Part shown: one piece after another, positions 10,329 to 18,669 of the stretch
Numbering within the stretch: the first letter of the stretch is position 1
How the letters are laid out: each line of letters begins with the position of its first letter
Origin: Actinoplanes subtropicus
Lineage (GTDB): Bacteria > Actinomycetota > Actinomycetes > Mycobacteriales > Micromonosporaceae
Direction: 5' to 3'
DNA length: 64,000 nt
NCBI RefSeq assembly: GCF_000721705.1
Contig: NZ_JOJL01000005.1
Span: 124,001-188,000, forward strand
Notes under the pieces: generated by a model
The model's database searches: none
What the model was told of the DNA's origin: nothing
What the model saw: only the letters and a program-made list of their open reading frames with translations
Translations under genes and position numbers: made by a program

Positions 10329-11639
10329 GTGCGGTGGAATCTGGGCGAACTCCTCGCGAAGCATGATGTACCGGGCGCGCAGGTCGCCGTGCTCGCCGGC
10401 GGAGAGATCTGGGACGAGGCCGCGGGCGTGCTGAGCCTGCGCACCCGGGTCGAGACCACGACCGACTCGGCGTTCAAGATCGGATCGATCACCAAGATCT
10501 GGACGGCCACGCTGATCCAGCAACTGGTCGACGACGATCTGCTCGATCTCGACCGTCCCGTTCGCGACTATCTGCCCGGCTTCCGGCTGAGCGACCCGGC
10601 CGCCACCGAGTCCCTGACCGCCCGCCACCTGCTCACCCACACCGGCGGCATCGACGGTAACCACTTCATCGACACCGGCCGCAACGACGACGCCATCGAG
10701 AAGTTCGTCGCCGCCCTCGCCGAGGCTGACCACCTGCTGCCGCCCGGCACCCTCTTCTCGTACTCCAACAGTGGGTACGTGGTGCTCGGCAGGCTGGTCG
10801 AGGTGTTGCGCGACAAGCCCTTCCATGACGTGCTCCGTGAACGACTCGTCACGCCCCTGAACCTGCACACCGCCGCGACCGACCCCTACGAGGCGATCCT
10901 GAATCGCGCCGCGGTCGGCCACATCCAGACCGGACGAACGGTCGTCCCGACGAAGCAGTGGGCGGTTTCCTACTATTCAGCGCCCAGCGGCTCGCATCTC
11001 GCGGTCAGCGCACGCGATCTGTTGGAGTTCGTCCGCCTGCACCTCACCGATCGTCCGCTGGCGGCCCTGCGCGAACCGCAAAGGGAATCCGTGCCGGACT
11101 TCGGTGGCGGCGTCGTCGGCTGGGGGCTTGGCTGGATGCTCTACCAGGACGGCGTCGTCGGCCACACCGGTGTCTCCAAGGGCCAGAAGGCATTCCTCCG
11201 CGTCGCTCCATCGGCGGAAGTCGCGGTGGCCGTGCTGACCAACAGCACGGGCGGCGAACCACTGGCCTACGAGATATTCGGCGCGGTGCTACGAGACCTC
11301 GCGGGTGTCGAAACAGCGCCGCTACCCGTGCCTCCCCGGAAACGAACCCGCATTGATGCGAGCCGTATGTGCGGCACGTACCGCTCCACCCTGTACGACA
11401 TCACGCTCACCACCGAACACGACCGCGCGTTTCTCACCTACCACCCACGCAACGAACTCGCCGAGTCCTTCCTCGGCGGCCCCGAAAGCCGCGTCGAGGT
11501 CCTCCGCCTCAACGACAGCTCGATCATCACCGCCGAAGCGAAGCCCAACGGCTACCAGGTCCTGTCCCTGGTCGGCTCCGACGGACACGGACGCGCCCGC
11601 TTCCTGCACGACGGCGCCGCCGCATATCGCATCGACTGA
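10329..11639 (+). CDS. Serine hydrolase, class C beta-lactamase/DD-peptidase fold
   Basis: 436 residues from GTG 10329. Motifs: nucleophile SITK (Ser53, Lys56), YSN (Tyr145-Asn147) and HTG (279-281) replacing KTG. Residues 330-436 form an extra C-terminal beta domain ('YRSTLYDITLTTEHDRAFLTYHP'), common in esterase/peptidase members of this clan. No signal peptide is seen, so it is likely cytosolic, acting on an ester or D-amino-acid substrate; classical beta-lactam resistance is unlikely but cannot be excluded. It follows the methyltransferase remnant by 55 bp but has normal high-GC codon use. A second family member is at 52.0-53.3 kb. Confidence 0.85.
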   Translation: MRWNLGELLAKHDVPGAQVAVLAGGEIWDEAAGVLSLRTRVETTTDSAFKIGSITKIWTATLIQQLVDDDLLDLDRPVRDYLPGFRLSDPAATESLTARHLLTHTGGIDGNHFIDTGRNDDAIEKFVAALAEADHLLPPGTLFSYSNSGYVVLGRLVEVLRDKPFHDVLRERLVTPLNLHTAATDPYEAILNRAAVGHIQTGRTVVPTKQWAVSYYSAPSGSHLAVSARDLLEFVRLHLTDRPLAALREPQRESVPDFGGGVVGWGLGWMLYQDGVVGHTGVSKGQKAFLRVAPSAEVAVAVLTNSTGGEPLAYEIFGAVLRDLAGVETAPLPVPPRKRTRIDASRMCGTYRSTLYDITLTTEHDRAFLTYHPRNELAESFLGGPESRVEVLRLNDSSIITAEAKPNGYQVLSLVGSDGHGRARFLHDGAAAYRID

Positions 11640-11819
11640 TAGTCAAACGCGGGTGCCGAGACTCGGCGACATCTAGCGGCCGAAGTCACGGGCAAGCCGA
11701 TCCGAGTTCGCCGCAACCGGCTAGCTCCTGGTGAGCACCGGGGCGTGCTCTCGGGCGCGCCGAACCTGAGTGGGCCAGCACGGATCGACCTGATCCGGCC
11801 TACGACAGGAGAACGCCGC

Positions 11820-12641
11820 ATGACGAACTCGCAGACCGGCATCGTGACCCCGCGCACCACCCGCCGTCGTCAGCTGACCCGGGTGCTCACCGTCGGAGCC
11901 CTGGCCGCCGCTGCAGCCGTCAGCATGGCCGTCCCCGCCCAGGCCGCCACGGTCACCGGCTACCACGTCGCCGGGATCGGCAGCGCCGGCGCCCCCGTGG
12001 TCGGCGACCCGCGGGCCACCACCGCCACGCCGATCACCCGGCTCGCCCAGGGCACCGCGCTGACCATCGACTGCGGCGTCCGGGCCCGGGGCGTGCACCG
12101 CGACACCGTGTGGCACCACATCACGTCGCCGGTCAGCGGCTACGTGTCGGACTACTACACCGACACCCCCGGCTTCAGCCAGTTCCTCCGCGGCGAGGCG
12201 ACCTGCACCGGCAGCAGCACGCCGGCCACGCCGGCCGCCCCGCCCGCGCCCGTGCCGCCGGCCACCGGCACGCCGGTCGCCACCCGCGGCGCGACCACCG
12301 ACTACAACGAGGGCTACGCCGGCTCCTGCGTCTTCTACGTGATGGACCGGTTCCACCAGATGACCGGTGTCTACCCGAAGGCGTTCGGCGACGCCCGCTA
12401 CCTGGCCTCCGGCGCGGCCGCCAGCGGCTGGACGGTCAGCGACCGGCCCAGGGTCAACAGCATCGCCATCTTCCAGCCCGGCCAGAACGGCGCCGGCGGC
12501 CCGACCGGCCACGCCGCCTGGGTCGAGCAGGTCAGCGGCGGCCAGATCTACATCGCCGAGATGAACGCCCCGAAGCCGTACGTCGTCACCCACCGCTGGC
12601 TGACGCCGGTCGCGGGCGTGCGGTTCATCTACGTCCCCTGA
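11820..12641 (+). CDS. Secreted CHAP-domain protein
   Basis: 273 residues from ATG 11820 with AGGAGA 7 bp upstream. Signal peptide: basic 'RTTRRRQLTR' then a hydrophobic stretch ending at an AxA site near residue 42. The mature N-terminal domain (about 45-130) is SH3-like and holds two cysteines. A proline/threonine/alanine linker (about 131-155) leads to a C-terminal CHAP domain (about 160-273) with the Cys170 ('YAGSCVFYVMDRF') and His231 ('GPTGHAAWVEQV') catalytic pair. Likely a cell-wall amidase or endopeptidase acting on peptidoglycan, or a wall-targeting protein. The 180-bp leader was inspected for a c-di-AMP riboswitch and none was seen. Confidence 0.85.
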   Translation: MTNSQTGIVTPRTTRRRQLTRVLTVGALAAAAAVSMAVPAQAATVTGYHVAGIGSAGAPVVGDPRATTATPITRLAQGTALTIDCGVRARGVHRDTVWHHITSPVSGYVSDYYTDTPGFSQFLRGEATCTGSSTPATPAAPPAPVPPATGTPVATRGATTDYNEGYAGSCVFYVMDRFHQMTGVYPKAFGDARYLASGAAASGWTVSDRPRVNSIAIFQPGQNGAGGPTGHAAWVEQVSGGQIYIAEMNAPKPYVVTHRWLTPVAGVRFIYVP

Positions 12642-12732
12642 TCGCGCGACTGTCGTTTCCGTCCAAGACGGCCGGCGCCACCCCGATCTAGCGTGGTGCC
12701 GGCAGATCGCCCGAGGACGAGGGGACGGCACC

Positions 12733-13311
12733 GTGCGAAAGTTGGTCTACACCGGATTCATGTCGCTCGACGGCGTGGTGGACTCGCCCGGCGGCGGTCC
12801 CGGGGAGGAGCACCGCAGCGGCGGGTGGGTGTTCAAGGACCTCGAGTTCGTCCCGGAGGCCTGGACGCTGAAGGGCGAGGAGCTCGCCTACACGACGGCG
12901 CTCATGTTCGGCCGCCGCAGCTACGAGGCGTTCGCGCCCGTCTGGCCCGGCTCGGCGGACCACGCCGACTACAAGGAACTGCCCAAGTACGTGGTGTCGG
13001 CCACGCTGCCCGACGACGCCCTCGTCGACGGGTGGGGGCCGCTGACGATCCTGCGCTCGACCGCCGACGTCGCCGCGCTCAGGGAGGGCGAGGGCGGTGC
13101 GATCCTCATCCACGGGAGCGCGGAACTGGCCCGGCGGCTGTCCGACGCCGGCCTGATCGACCAGTACAACCTGCTCGTCTTCCCGGTGCTGCTCGGCGCC
13201 GGGAACAGCCTGTTCGGCCGGGCCGACCGGGACAAGCACATGCTGACGCTGCGGGAGTCGGAGAGCTACTCGAACGGGATCCTGAAGCTGGTCTACGACG
13301 TCCGGCGCTGA
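12733..13311 (+). CDS. RibD C-terminal/dihydrofolate reductase-like protein
   Basis: 192 residues from GTG 12733 with GAGGGG upstream. Typical for the stand-alone RibD_C family: 'RKLVYTGFMSLDGVVDSPGG', 'ALMFGRRSYEAFAPVWPG', 'VVSATLPDDALVDGWGPLTIL' and 'GAILIHGSAELARRLSDAGLIDQYNLLVFPVLLGAGNSLF'. Members reduce NADPH-dependent small substrates of unknown identity in many actinobacteria; true DHFR activity is not implied. The 3' end overlaps the convergent AraC-type regulator by 19 bp. Confidence 0.85.
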   Translation: MRKLVYTGFMSLDGVVDSPGGGPGEEHRSGGWVFKDLEFVPEAWTLKGEELAYTTALMFGRRSYEAFAPVWPGSADHADYKELPKYVVSATLPDDALVDGWGPLTILRSTADVAALREGEGGAILIHGSAELARRLSDAGLIDQYNLLVFPVLLGAGNSLFGRADRDKHMLTLRESESYSNGILKLVYDVRR

Positions 13312-14048
13312 TCGAGGTCGAGGCCGATCGCACCGCCGGCGCCCTCGCGGAGCTGCCCGGCGGTGCGTCCGACGTACGAGCGCAGCGCCCGGGCCAGGTG
13401 CGGCTCGTCGAAGTAGTCGAGCTTGGCGACGACATCCGCGGCCGTGTCGCCGGCGGCCAGCAGTTGCGCCGCCGTGCGGGCGCGCTCGATCTGCCGGACG
13501 GCGCCCCGGGTCAGCCCGGTCGCGGCCCGGAACCGGCGTTCGACCGTACGCCCCGAGACCGCCGGCCGATCACCCCGCAGCACCTCGGCGAGGAGCGGGT
13601 CACGGACCACACTCCCGGCCCGGACGAGCCGGTCGACCAGCGCCTCGGCGTCGTCCGGCCCGGGTGTCTCCCACCGCGTGCCGTCCAGCCGGAACGTCCG
13701 GCGCGTGGTGTCGGGCAGCTCGATGCCGCCGTCGACCAGCGCCGGCGTGGGCACCTGCCGCAGCGAGGTGCCCACCGCGAAGTCGATGCCGGTGAACGTC
13801 GCGCCCTCCGGCACGGGCGCCGGGCGGGTCCGGGTCTCCGGGCCGGTGATGCTCGCGTACGCCCGGCCGGCTTGTTCCCAGAAAACGAGGCCCCAGCGCG
13901 CCCCGGCGACGGACGCCATCGTGGTGACCTGCTCGCTCGTGCACGTCCAGACGGCGTCGACCCATGGCGAGTCCGACCCGCGCGTCCTGAACCGCAGTTC
14001 CACCGGCGAAGGATACGACAGCCGTTCGTGATTGAATGGGCGCAGCAT
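13293..14048 (-). CDS. AraC-family transcriptional regulator
   Basis: About 251 residues from ATG 14048; a start at ATG 14078 would add ten residues, and neither has a strong ribosome binding site. The N-terminal part (to about 150) carries the ligand/dimer domain beginning 'SDSPWVDAVWTCTSEQVTTM'. The C-terminal double helix-turn-helix is seen as 'SGRTVERRFRAATGLTRGAVRQIERARTAAQLLAAGDTAADVVAKLDYFDEPHLARALRSYVGRTAGQLR'. The target is probably local: it is convergent with the RibD_C gene and divergent from the L,D-transpeptidase gene (about 230 bp). Confidence 0.82.
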   Translation of the reverse strand: MLRPFNHERLSYPSPVELRFRTRGSDSPWVDAVWTCTSEQVTTMASVAGARWGLVFWEQAGRAYASITGPETRTRPAPVPEGATFTGIDFAVGTSLRQVPTPALVDGGIELPDTTRRTFRLDGTRWETPGPDDAEALVDRLVRAGSVVRDPLLAEVLRGDRPAVSGRTVERRFRAATGLTRGAVRQIERARTAAQLLAAGDTAADVVAKLDYFDEPHLARALRSYVGRTAGQLREGAGGAIGLDLDQRRTS

Positions 14049-14275
14049 CGCGTGCCGGTGGCGGGCAGCGCCAGGCATGGAGGTGTGGAACCGAAGGGAC
14101 GCCCTTCGTGGCTTCTCCCGACCGCGACCGCGCAGTCCTGGCGCCTGCGGCTCTCCGGCGACGGCGCCCGGGCCGCCCGTCTCGACACTCCGGCGCCCGG
14201 CGACGAAACCGGGACCCCAGCGCCTGAGGAGAACCTGACTGGCAGGTTGACGGCCGACGTAGCATCGTCGCTGTC

Positions 14276-15223
14276 ATGAGAATCTCTCGTTGGTGGCGAG
14301 TGGCGGCGCTCGGCATGGCTCTGGCCCTGCCGGCGGCCTGCAGTAGCGGCAGCAACGCGGACAAAGCGGGCGGTTCCTGGCATTCCGCCCAGCCCTCCGC
14401 GGAGCCCACCACCAGTCCCTCGGAGGAGACCTCGGCGCCGACCGGGAAGCCCGTGCACGTCCGGTTGTTCCAGGGCGACGGCTCGACCTGGGGCGTCGGC
14501 ATGCCGATCATCGCGTACCTGTCCGCGAAGATCACCGACGCACAGGAGTTCGCCGCCGGGACGACCGTCACGGTCGACGGCCAGCCGGCCCAGGGCGCCT
14601 GGTATTTCGAGCGGTCCGCGATCTACAAGGGCTATCCGCTCGAGGCGCACTACCGCACCGAGAAGTACTGGCCGGCGCACGCGAAGATCCACATGGACCT
14701 CGCGGTGAAGGACAAGCCGGCCGGCACCGGCATGTACTTCGACAACAGCCTGACCCTCGACATGAGCACCGGCGCCGCCAACATCAGCCGGATCGACGGC
14801 AAGGCCGAGCGCATGGTCGTCACCTCCGACGGCAAGCAGGTCTTCTCGTTCCCGGTCTCGCTGGGCAAGGCGAGCACCCCGACCTTCGGCGGCACCAAGA
14901 TCGTGATGGAGAAGGCCAAGGTGCAGCGCATGGTCGGGCCCGGCTACGACGAGAAGGTGCCCTGGTCGGTCCGGGTCACCAACTCCGGCGAGTTCGTCCA
15001 CTCGGCGGCGTGGAACGGCGGCAACATCGGCCAGCGCAGCACCTCGCACGGCTGCACCAACCTGAACGTGTCCGACGCCCAGAAGTTCTTCGGCTTCGCC
15101 CAGGTCGGCGACGTGACCGTCTACACGCATACCGGCGGGCCGACGATGCCGAGCTGGGACGGCTACGGCGACTGGAATCTCTCCTGGAGCACCTGGCAGG
15201 CCGGCGGTGCCGTCCACGCCTGA
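14276..15223 (+). CDS. L,D-transpeptidase lipoprotein
   Basis: 315 residues from ATG 14276. Lipoprotein signal: basic start, hydrophobic core and lipobox ending at Cys22 ('LPAACSS'). A Ser/Thr/Pro-rich spacer is followed by an Ig-like domain (about 58-165) and the YkuD catalytic domain (about 170-300). The catalytic motif is complete: His242 in 'FVHSAAW', then His258 and Cys260 in 'STSHGCTNL'. It makes 3-3 cross-links in peptidoglycan outside the membrane. A tryptophan-rich C-terminal tail is typical of mycobacterial/actinobacterial Ldt proteins. The next gene overlaps its end by 17 bp. Confidence 0.93.
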   Translation: MRISRWWRVAALGMALALPAACSSGSNADKAGGSWHSAQPSAEPTTSPSEETSAPTGKPVHVRLFQGDGSTWGVGMPIIAYLSAKITDAQEFAAGTTVTVDGQPAQGAWYFERSAIYKGYPLEAHYRTEKYWPAHAKIHMDLAVKDKPAGTGMYFDNSLTLDMSTGAANISRIDGKAERMVVTSDGKQVFSFPVSLGKASTPTFGGTKIVMEKAKVQRMVGPGYDEKVPWSVRVTNSGEFVHSAAWNGGNIGQRSTSHGCTNLNVSDAQKFFGFAQVGDVTVYTHTGGPTMPSWDGYGDWNLSWSTWQAGGAVHA

Positions 15224-15911
15224 CCTGCCGATCGAGACGTACGACGAGTTCGAGGGCCCCGAACTCGACGGCACGCGGTGGCACGACGCGCTTCCCCCGG
15301 ATCCGCACGCGCGGGTCGTCGTCGGGGGCGGCGAGGCGCGGATCACCATCCCGGCCTTCTCGCTCGCCGACGACCGGCTTCAAGCGGCCGACAGCGTCAA
15401 GTTCCTGGCCCTCTCCACCCGCGACTTCGAACTGCCCGCCACCTTCGCCGCCGACCTCGCGATCGAGAACGCCGGCGGCGACCCGGGCGACTACCGTACG
15501 GCGATCGCCTGCCTGCAGGTCGCCGACCTCGCGGACACCCACCGGGTCTTCTCGGTCTGCGGCACCTCGACCCGGGTCCTGGCCATGCACGAGCACCTGG
15601 CCCCGGACGCCACCGGCGAGGCCTTCATCCACGTGGCCGAGTCGCCGTACCAGGACTTCGGCGACGACTTCACCCGGTTCCGGGCCTGCGAGGTGACCCT
15701 CGACCCGGCCACCCACCTGGTGACCTGGCGCGTCGACGGGCGCACGATCTACCACGCCTACGAGCCGCACCTGCCGGAACGGGCCCGGATCGGGCTCGGC
15801 ATCTTCACCATGCTGCCGATCCGGGACGGGCACAGCCGGTCGCTGCGCGGGCAGGGCATGACCGCCCGCTACCGGCGGCCACGCGCGCTCGGGGTGCCGA
15901 ACCTCCATTGA
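15207..15911 (+). CDS. Concanavalin-like beta-sandwich protein (DUF6081-type)
   Basis: 234 residues from GTG 15207, overlapping the L,D-transpeptidase stop by 17 bp and so probably translationally coupled. It has no signal peptide or membrane segment. The alternating strand pattern with 'YDEFEGPELDGTRWHDALPPD' at the start and 'CEVTLDPATHLVTWRVDGRTIYHAYEPHLPERARIGLGIFTM' near the end looks like a lectin/glucanase sandwich. No GH16 catalytic ExDxE motif is present, so it is unlikely to be a glycosidase. A 12-bp perfect palindrome (15937-15948) follows. Function unknown; the fold is an inference. Confidence 0.65.
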   Translation: MPSTPDLPIETYDEFEGPELDGTRWHDALPPDPHARVVVGGGEARITIPAFSLADDRLQAADSVKFLALSTRDFELPATFAADLAIENAGGDPGDYRTAIACLQVADLADTHRVFSVCGTSTRVLAMHEHLAPDATGEAFIHVAESPYQDFGDDFTRFRACEVTLDPATHLVTWRVDGRTIYHAYEPHLPERARIGLGIFTMLPIRDGHSRSLRGQGMTARYRRPRALGVPNLH

Positions 15912-15936
15912 TGGTCAAGAATAGAGATCGGTGCCT

Positions 15937-15948
15937 GCCCGGCCGGGC
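15937..15948. terminator. Short GC palindrome after the DUF6081 gene
   Basis: GCCCGGCCGGGC is a perfect 12-bp palindrome, 25 bp after the stop codon at 15911 and 75 bp before the next start. It may be a weak terminator or an operator of the next gene. No T-run follows. Confidence 0.25.
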
Positions 15949-16022
15949 GGCGCGCTACTAGAGTCGACCTGGCGACGGTGCTGGGGCACGGGCCGCCGCT
16001 TCGGACGAGGCAGGTGGTGGCC

Positions 16023-17210
16023 ATGAGTTCTGAAGTGGACGGCAGGATCGCCCGGCGCTGGTCGGCCGCGCTCGGCTCGCTGCGACGCCGGTTCGGGGGT
16101 ACGGAGCAGGCCAGGGCGGCGGAGGCCGGGCCGGAACCGGCCATGTGGACGACCGTCGTCGCCACCTCGGCCAAGCGCTCGCTCGGCCTCGTCGACCGGC
16201 TGATCCACCGGATCGACAAACTGGAATTCGGCGAGGCGGACCCGGCGCGCCTCGCCGAACTGTTCGAGCTGGACCATCTGATCACCCAGATCCGGCACCA
16301 CGAGCGCAGCCTGCTGGTGCTCGCCGACGCCGACGCGGCCGCGGTGCGCCGCAGCGCGGAGAGCCTCACCGACGTGCTGCGGGCCGCCCAGTCGGAGATC
16401 GAGCAGTACACCCGGGTCGACGTCGTGGTGACCGACCTCGAGCTGAGCGTGGCCGCGGCGGCCGCCAACGACCTCGTACACCTGATCGCGGAATTGCTCG
16501 ACAACGCCACCAAGCACTCCACGCCGGACACCACGGTCATGATCGAGGCGCATCGCGCGGAGGCCGGCGTCGTGATCGGCATCACCGACCGCGGGCCCGG
16601 CATCCCCGTGGCGGAACTGGGCCGGCTGAACGACCGTCTCGGCCGGGAGGAGGGCGACGTCGGCGGCATGCTCGGGATGGCCGTGGTCGCCCGCCTGGCC
16701 GCCCGGCACGGCGTCACGGTGCAGCTGCGCCGCACCGAGGACGGCACCGATGCCCAGGTCACCCTCCCGGCCGCGCTGATCGTCACGGCCGAGGACGCGC
16801 CCGAGCCGATCCCGGCCACGCTCCCGCATCGTCCGGTCCGCGAGCCCGGCGCGCCGCTGGCCGACCGGGTGCGCTCGGCGGTCGGCCCGCGGGCCGAGGA
16901 GTCCGGCGGCGACTTCCGCCTGCGGGAGGGTGCGGCCGAGATCGTCGTGCGGGTGAAGGACAACCCGCCGATGGTCGACGTGCTCTCCCCGATCCGCACC
17001 GAGGTCGACGCCAGCGAGCGGCTCTACGCGCAGCTGTCCGAGCTGACCGCCGGCATGCCGATCGGCCGCCTCTACTGGGCGGACAACACGGTCTGGTGCT
17101 CGGTCCCGGTCTTCGGCCACGATTTCCAGCCGTCCCACGTCAAGCTGGCCGTGCAGGTGATGACCGGGCTCGCGAAGGAGCTCGGCGAGAAGAATGCCTG
17201 GCCCGTGTGA
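16023..17210 (+). CDS. Histidine-kinase-like ATPase fused to a YbjN/TY-Chap domain
   Basis: 395 residues from ATG 16023. Residues about 40-130 form a dimerisation helix pair with 'ELDHLITQIRHHERSLLVLAD' (His85), like the CvnA-type kinases of actinobacterial conservons. Residues 140-260 hold an HATPase_c domain: N-box Asn161 ('AELLDNATKHSTP'), G1 'DRGPG' (189-193) and G2 'GGMLG' (214-218). Residues about 295-395 ('LREGAAEIVVRVKDNPPMVDVLSPI...LYWADNTVWCSVPVF') match YbjN/type III secretion-chaperone-like domains. There is no sensor, HAMP or transmembrane segment and no response regulator nearby. It is probably a cytosolic signalling protein; the fusion is uncommon. Confidence 0.75.
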   Translation: MSSEVDGRIARRWSAALGSLRRRFGGTEQARAAEAGPEPAMWTTVVATSAKRSLGLVDRLIHRIDKLEFGEADPARLAELFELDHLITQIRHHERSLLVLADADAAAVRRSAESLTDVLRAAQSEIEQYTRVDVVVTDLELSVAAAAANDLVHLIAELLDNATKHSTPDTTVMIEAHRAEAGVVIGITDRGPGIPVAELGRLNDRLGREEGDVGGMLGMAVVARLAARHGVTVQLRRTEDGTDAQVTLPAALIVTAEDAPEPIPATLPHRPVREPGAPLADRVRSAVGPRAEESGGDFRLREGAAEIVVRVKDNPPMVDVLSPIRTEVDASERLYAQLSELTAGMPIGRLYWADNTVWCSVPVFGHDFQPSHVKLAVQVMTGLAKELGEKNAWPV

Positions 17211-17256
17211 CCTGGGTTGCTGCATCATGCACTTTTGCGCGGGGTAGAACTGAGGC

Positions 17257-18669
17257 GTGCCGCGTCGCTATCTGATCCTCGCCATCTGCTGCATGAGCCT
17301 GTTCATCGTGGGCCTGGACGTCACGATCGTGAACATCGCGCTGCCCTCGCTGCGGTCCGACCTGCACGCCTCGGTGGCCGGCCTGCAGTGGGTGATCGAC
17401 GCGTACACGCTGGTCCTGGCCGGCCTGCTGGTGCTCGCCGGCTCGACCGCCGACCGGATCGGCCGGCGGCGGATCTTCCAGACCGGGCTGGCGCTGTTCA
17501 CCGCCGGGTCGCTGCTGTGCAGCGTGGCGCCGGGGCTGGGCTGGCTGATCGCGTTCCGGGCGATGCAGGCGGTCGGCGGCTCGATGCTCAACCCGGTGGC
17601 CATGTCGATCATCACGAACGTGTTCACCGAGCCCCGGGAGCGGGCCCGGGCGATCGGCGTGTGGGGTGCGGTGGTCGGCTTCAGCCTGGCGCTGGGGCCG
17701 GTGGTGGGCGGCGCGTTGGTCGACTCGCTCGGCTGGCGGTCGATCTTCTGGGTGAACGTGCCGGTCGGGATAGCGGCATTCCTGCTGGCCGCCCGCTTCG
17801 TCCCCGAGTCCCGGGCGCCGCACCCGCGGCGGATCGACCCGGTCGGGCAGGTGCTCGTGTTCCTGGTGCTGGCCGGGGTCACCTACGGGATCATCGAAGG
17901 GCCGGTGGCGGGCTGGTCCTCGTACCCCATCTGGGGTTGTTTCTTCGTCGGCGCCCTCGCCCTGGGCGCCCTCCTCATTTACGAACCGCGGCAGCGCGAG
18001 CCGCTGATCGAGTTGCGGTTCTTCCGCAGCGTGCCGTTCAGCGGCGCCACTTTGATCGCGGTGTCGGCGTTCGCGTCGCTGGCCGGCTTCCTGTTCCTCA
18101 ATTCGATCTATCTGCAGGACGTACGCGGGCTGTCTCCCCTGCACGCGGGACTGTGGACGCTGCCGATGGCGGCGATGACGGTGATCTTCTCGCCGCTCTC
18201 CGGCCGGCTGGTCGGCTCGCGCGGCGCCCGGCTGCCGCTGGTGCTGGCCGGGGCCGGGCTCGTGGCCAGCATGCTGCCGCTCGCCCGGCTCACCGCGGAC
18301 ACGCCGTTCTGGCTGCTCAGCGTCTGTTACGTGCTGTTCGGGTTCGGCTTCGCGATGGTCAACTCGCCGATCACCAACACCGCGGTCTCCGGCATGCCGC
18401 GCGAGCAGGCGGGCGTGGCGGCGGCGATCGCGTCGACCAGCCGGCAGGTCGGCGGCGCGCTCGGCGTGGCGGTACTGGGCGCGGTGGTCTCCTCGGCGAC
18501 CGGCGGCGACTTCGCGGCCCGCAGCCACGCCGGCTGGTGGATCATCGCGGCGCTGGGCGCGGTGGTGCTGACGTTGGGCCTGGTCACGACCGGGCGATGG
18601 GCCCGCGCGACCACCGAACGGGTGGCGCCGCGACCCGCGCCGCCGATGACGGCAAAATTAGCTCCGTGA
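17257..18669 (+). CDS. DHA2-family MFS drug exporter
   Basis: 470 residues from GTG 17257, with the 14-helix pattern of the EmrB/QacA group. Motif A is 'GSTADRIGRRRIF' after helix 2. Helix 1 has the DHA2 feature 'LDVTIVNIALPSL', and helix 5 has the exporter motif C variant 'GFSLALGPVVGGALVDSLGWRSIFWVNVP'. It should use proton motive force to export hydrophobic drugs or an endogenous metabolite. The stop overlaps the GTG of the following hydrolase (GTGA), so the two are cotranscribed. No dedicated regulator is adjacent; the kinase-like gene lies 46 bp upstream. Confidence 0.92.
   Translation: MPRRYLILAICCMSLFIVGLDVTIVNIALPSLRSDLHASVAGLQWVIDAYTLVLAGLLVLAGSTADRIGRRRIFQTGLALFTAGSLLCSVAPGLGWLIAFRAMQAVGGSMLNPVAMSIITNVFTEPRERARAIGVWGAVVGFSLALGPVVGGALVDSLGWRSIFWVNVPVGIAAFLLAARFVPESRAPHPRRIDPVGQVLVFLVLAGVTYGIIEGPVAGWSSYPIWGCFFVGALALGALLIYEPRQREPLIELRFFRSVPFSGATLIAVSAFASLAGFLFLNSIYLQDVRGLSPLHAGLWTLPMAAMTVIFSPLSGRLVGSRGARLPLVLAGAGLVASMLPLARLTADTPFWLLSVCYVLFGFGFAMVNSPITNTAVSGMPREQAGVAAAIASTSRQVGGALGVAVLGAVVSSATGGDFAARSHAGWWIIAALGAVVLTLGLVTTGRWARATTERVAPRPAPPMTAKLAP

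Noticed and set aside
11640..11819. Possible c-di-AMP (ydaO-type) riboswitch before the CHAP protein
   Set aside because: Such riboswitches often precede wall hydrolases in actinobacteria, but the conserved GGGTGAA-like and terminal elements are not present in the leader.
14093..14107. GAAGGG-ACG-CCCTTC hairpin upstream of the L,D-transpeptidase
   Set aside because: Six-bp stem with a three-nt loop in a 200-bp leader; no evidence for regulatory or terminator function beyond chance.
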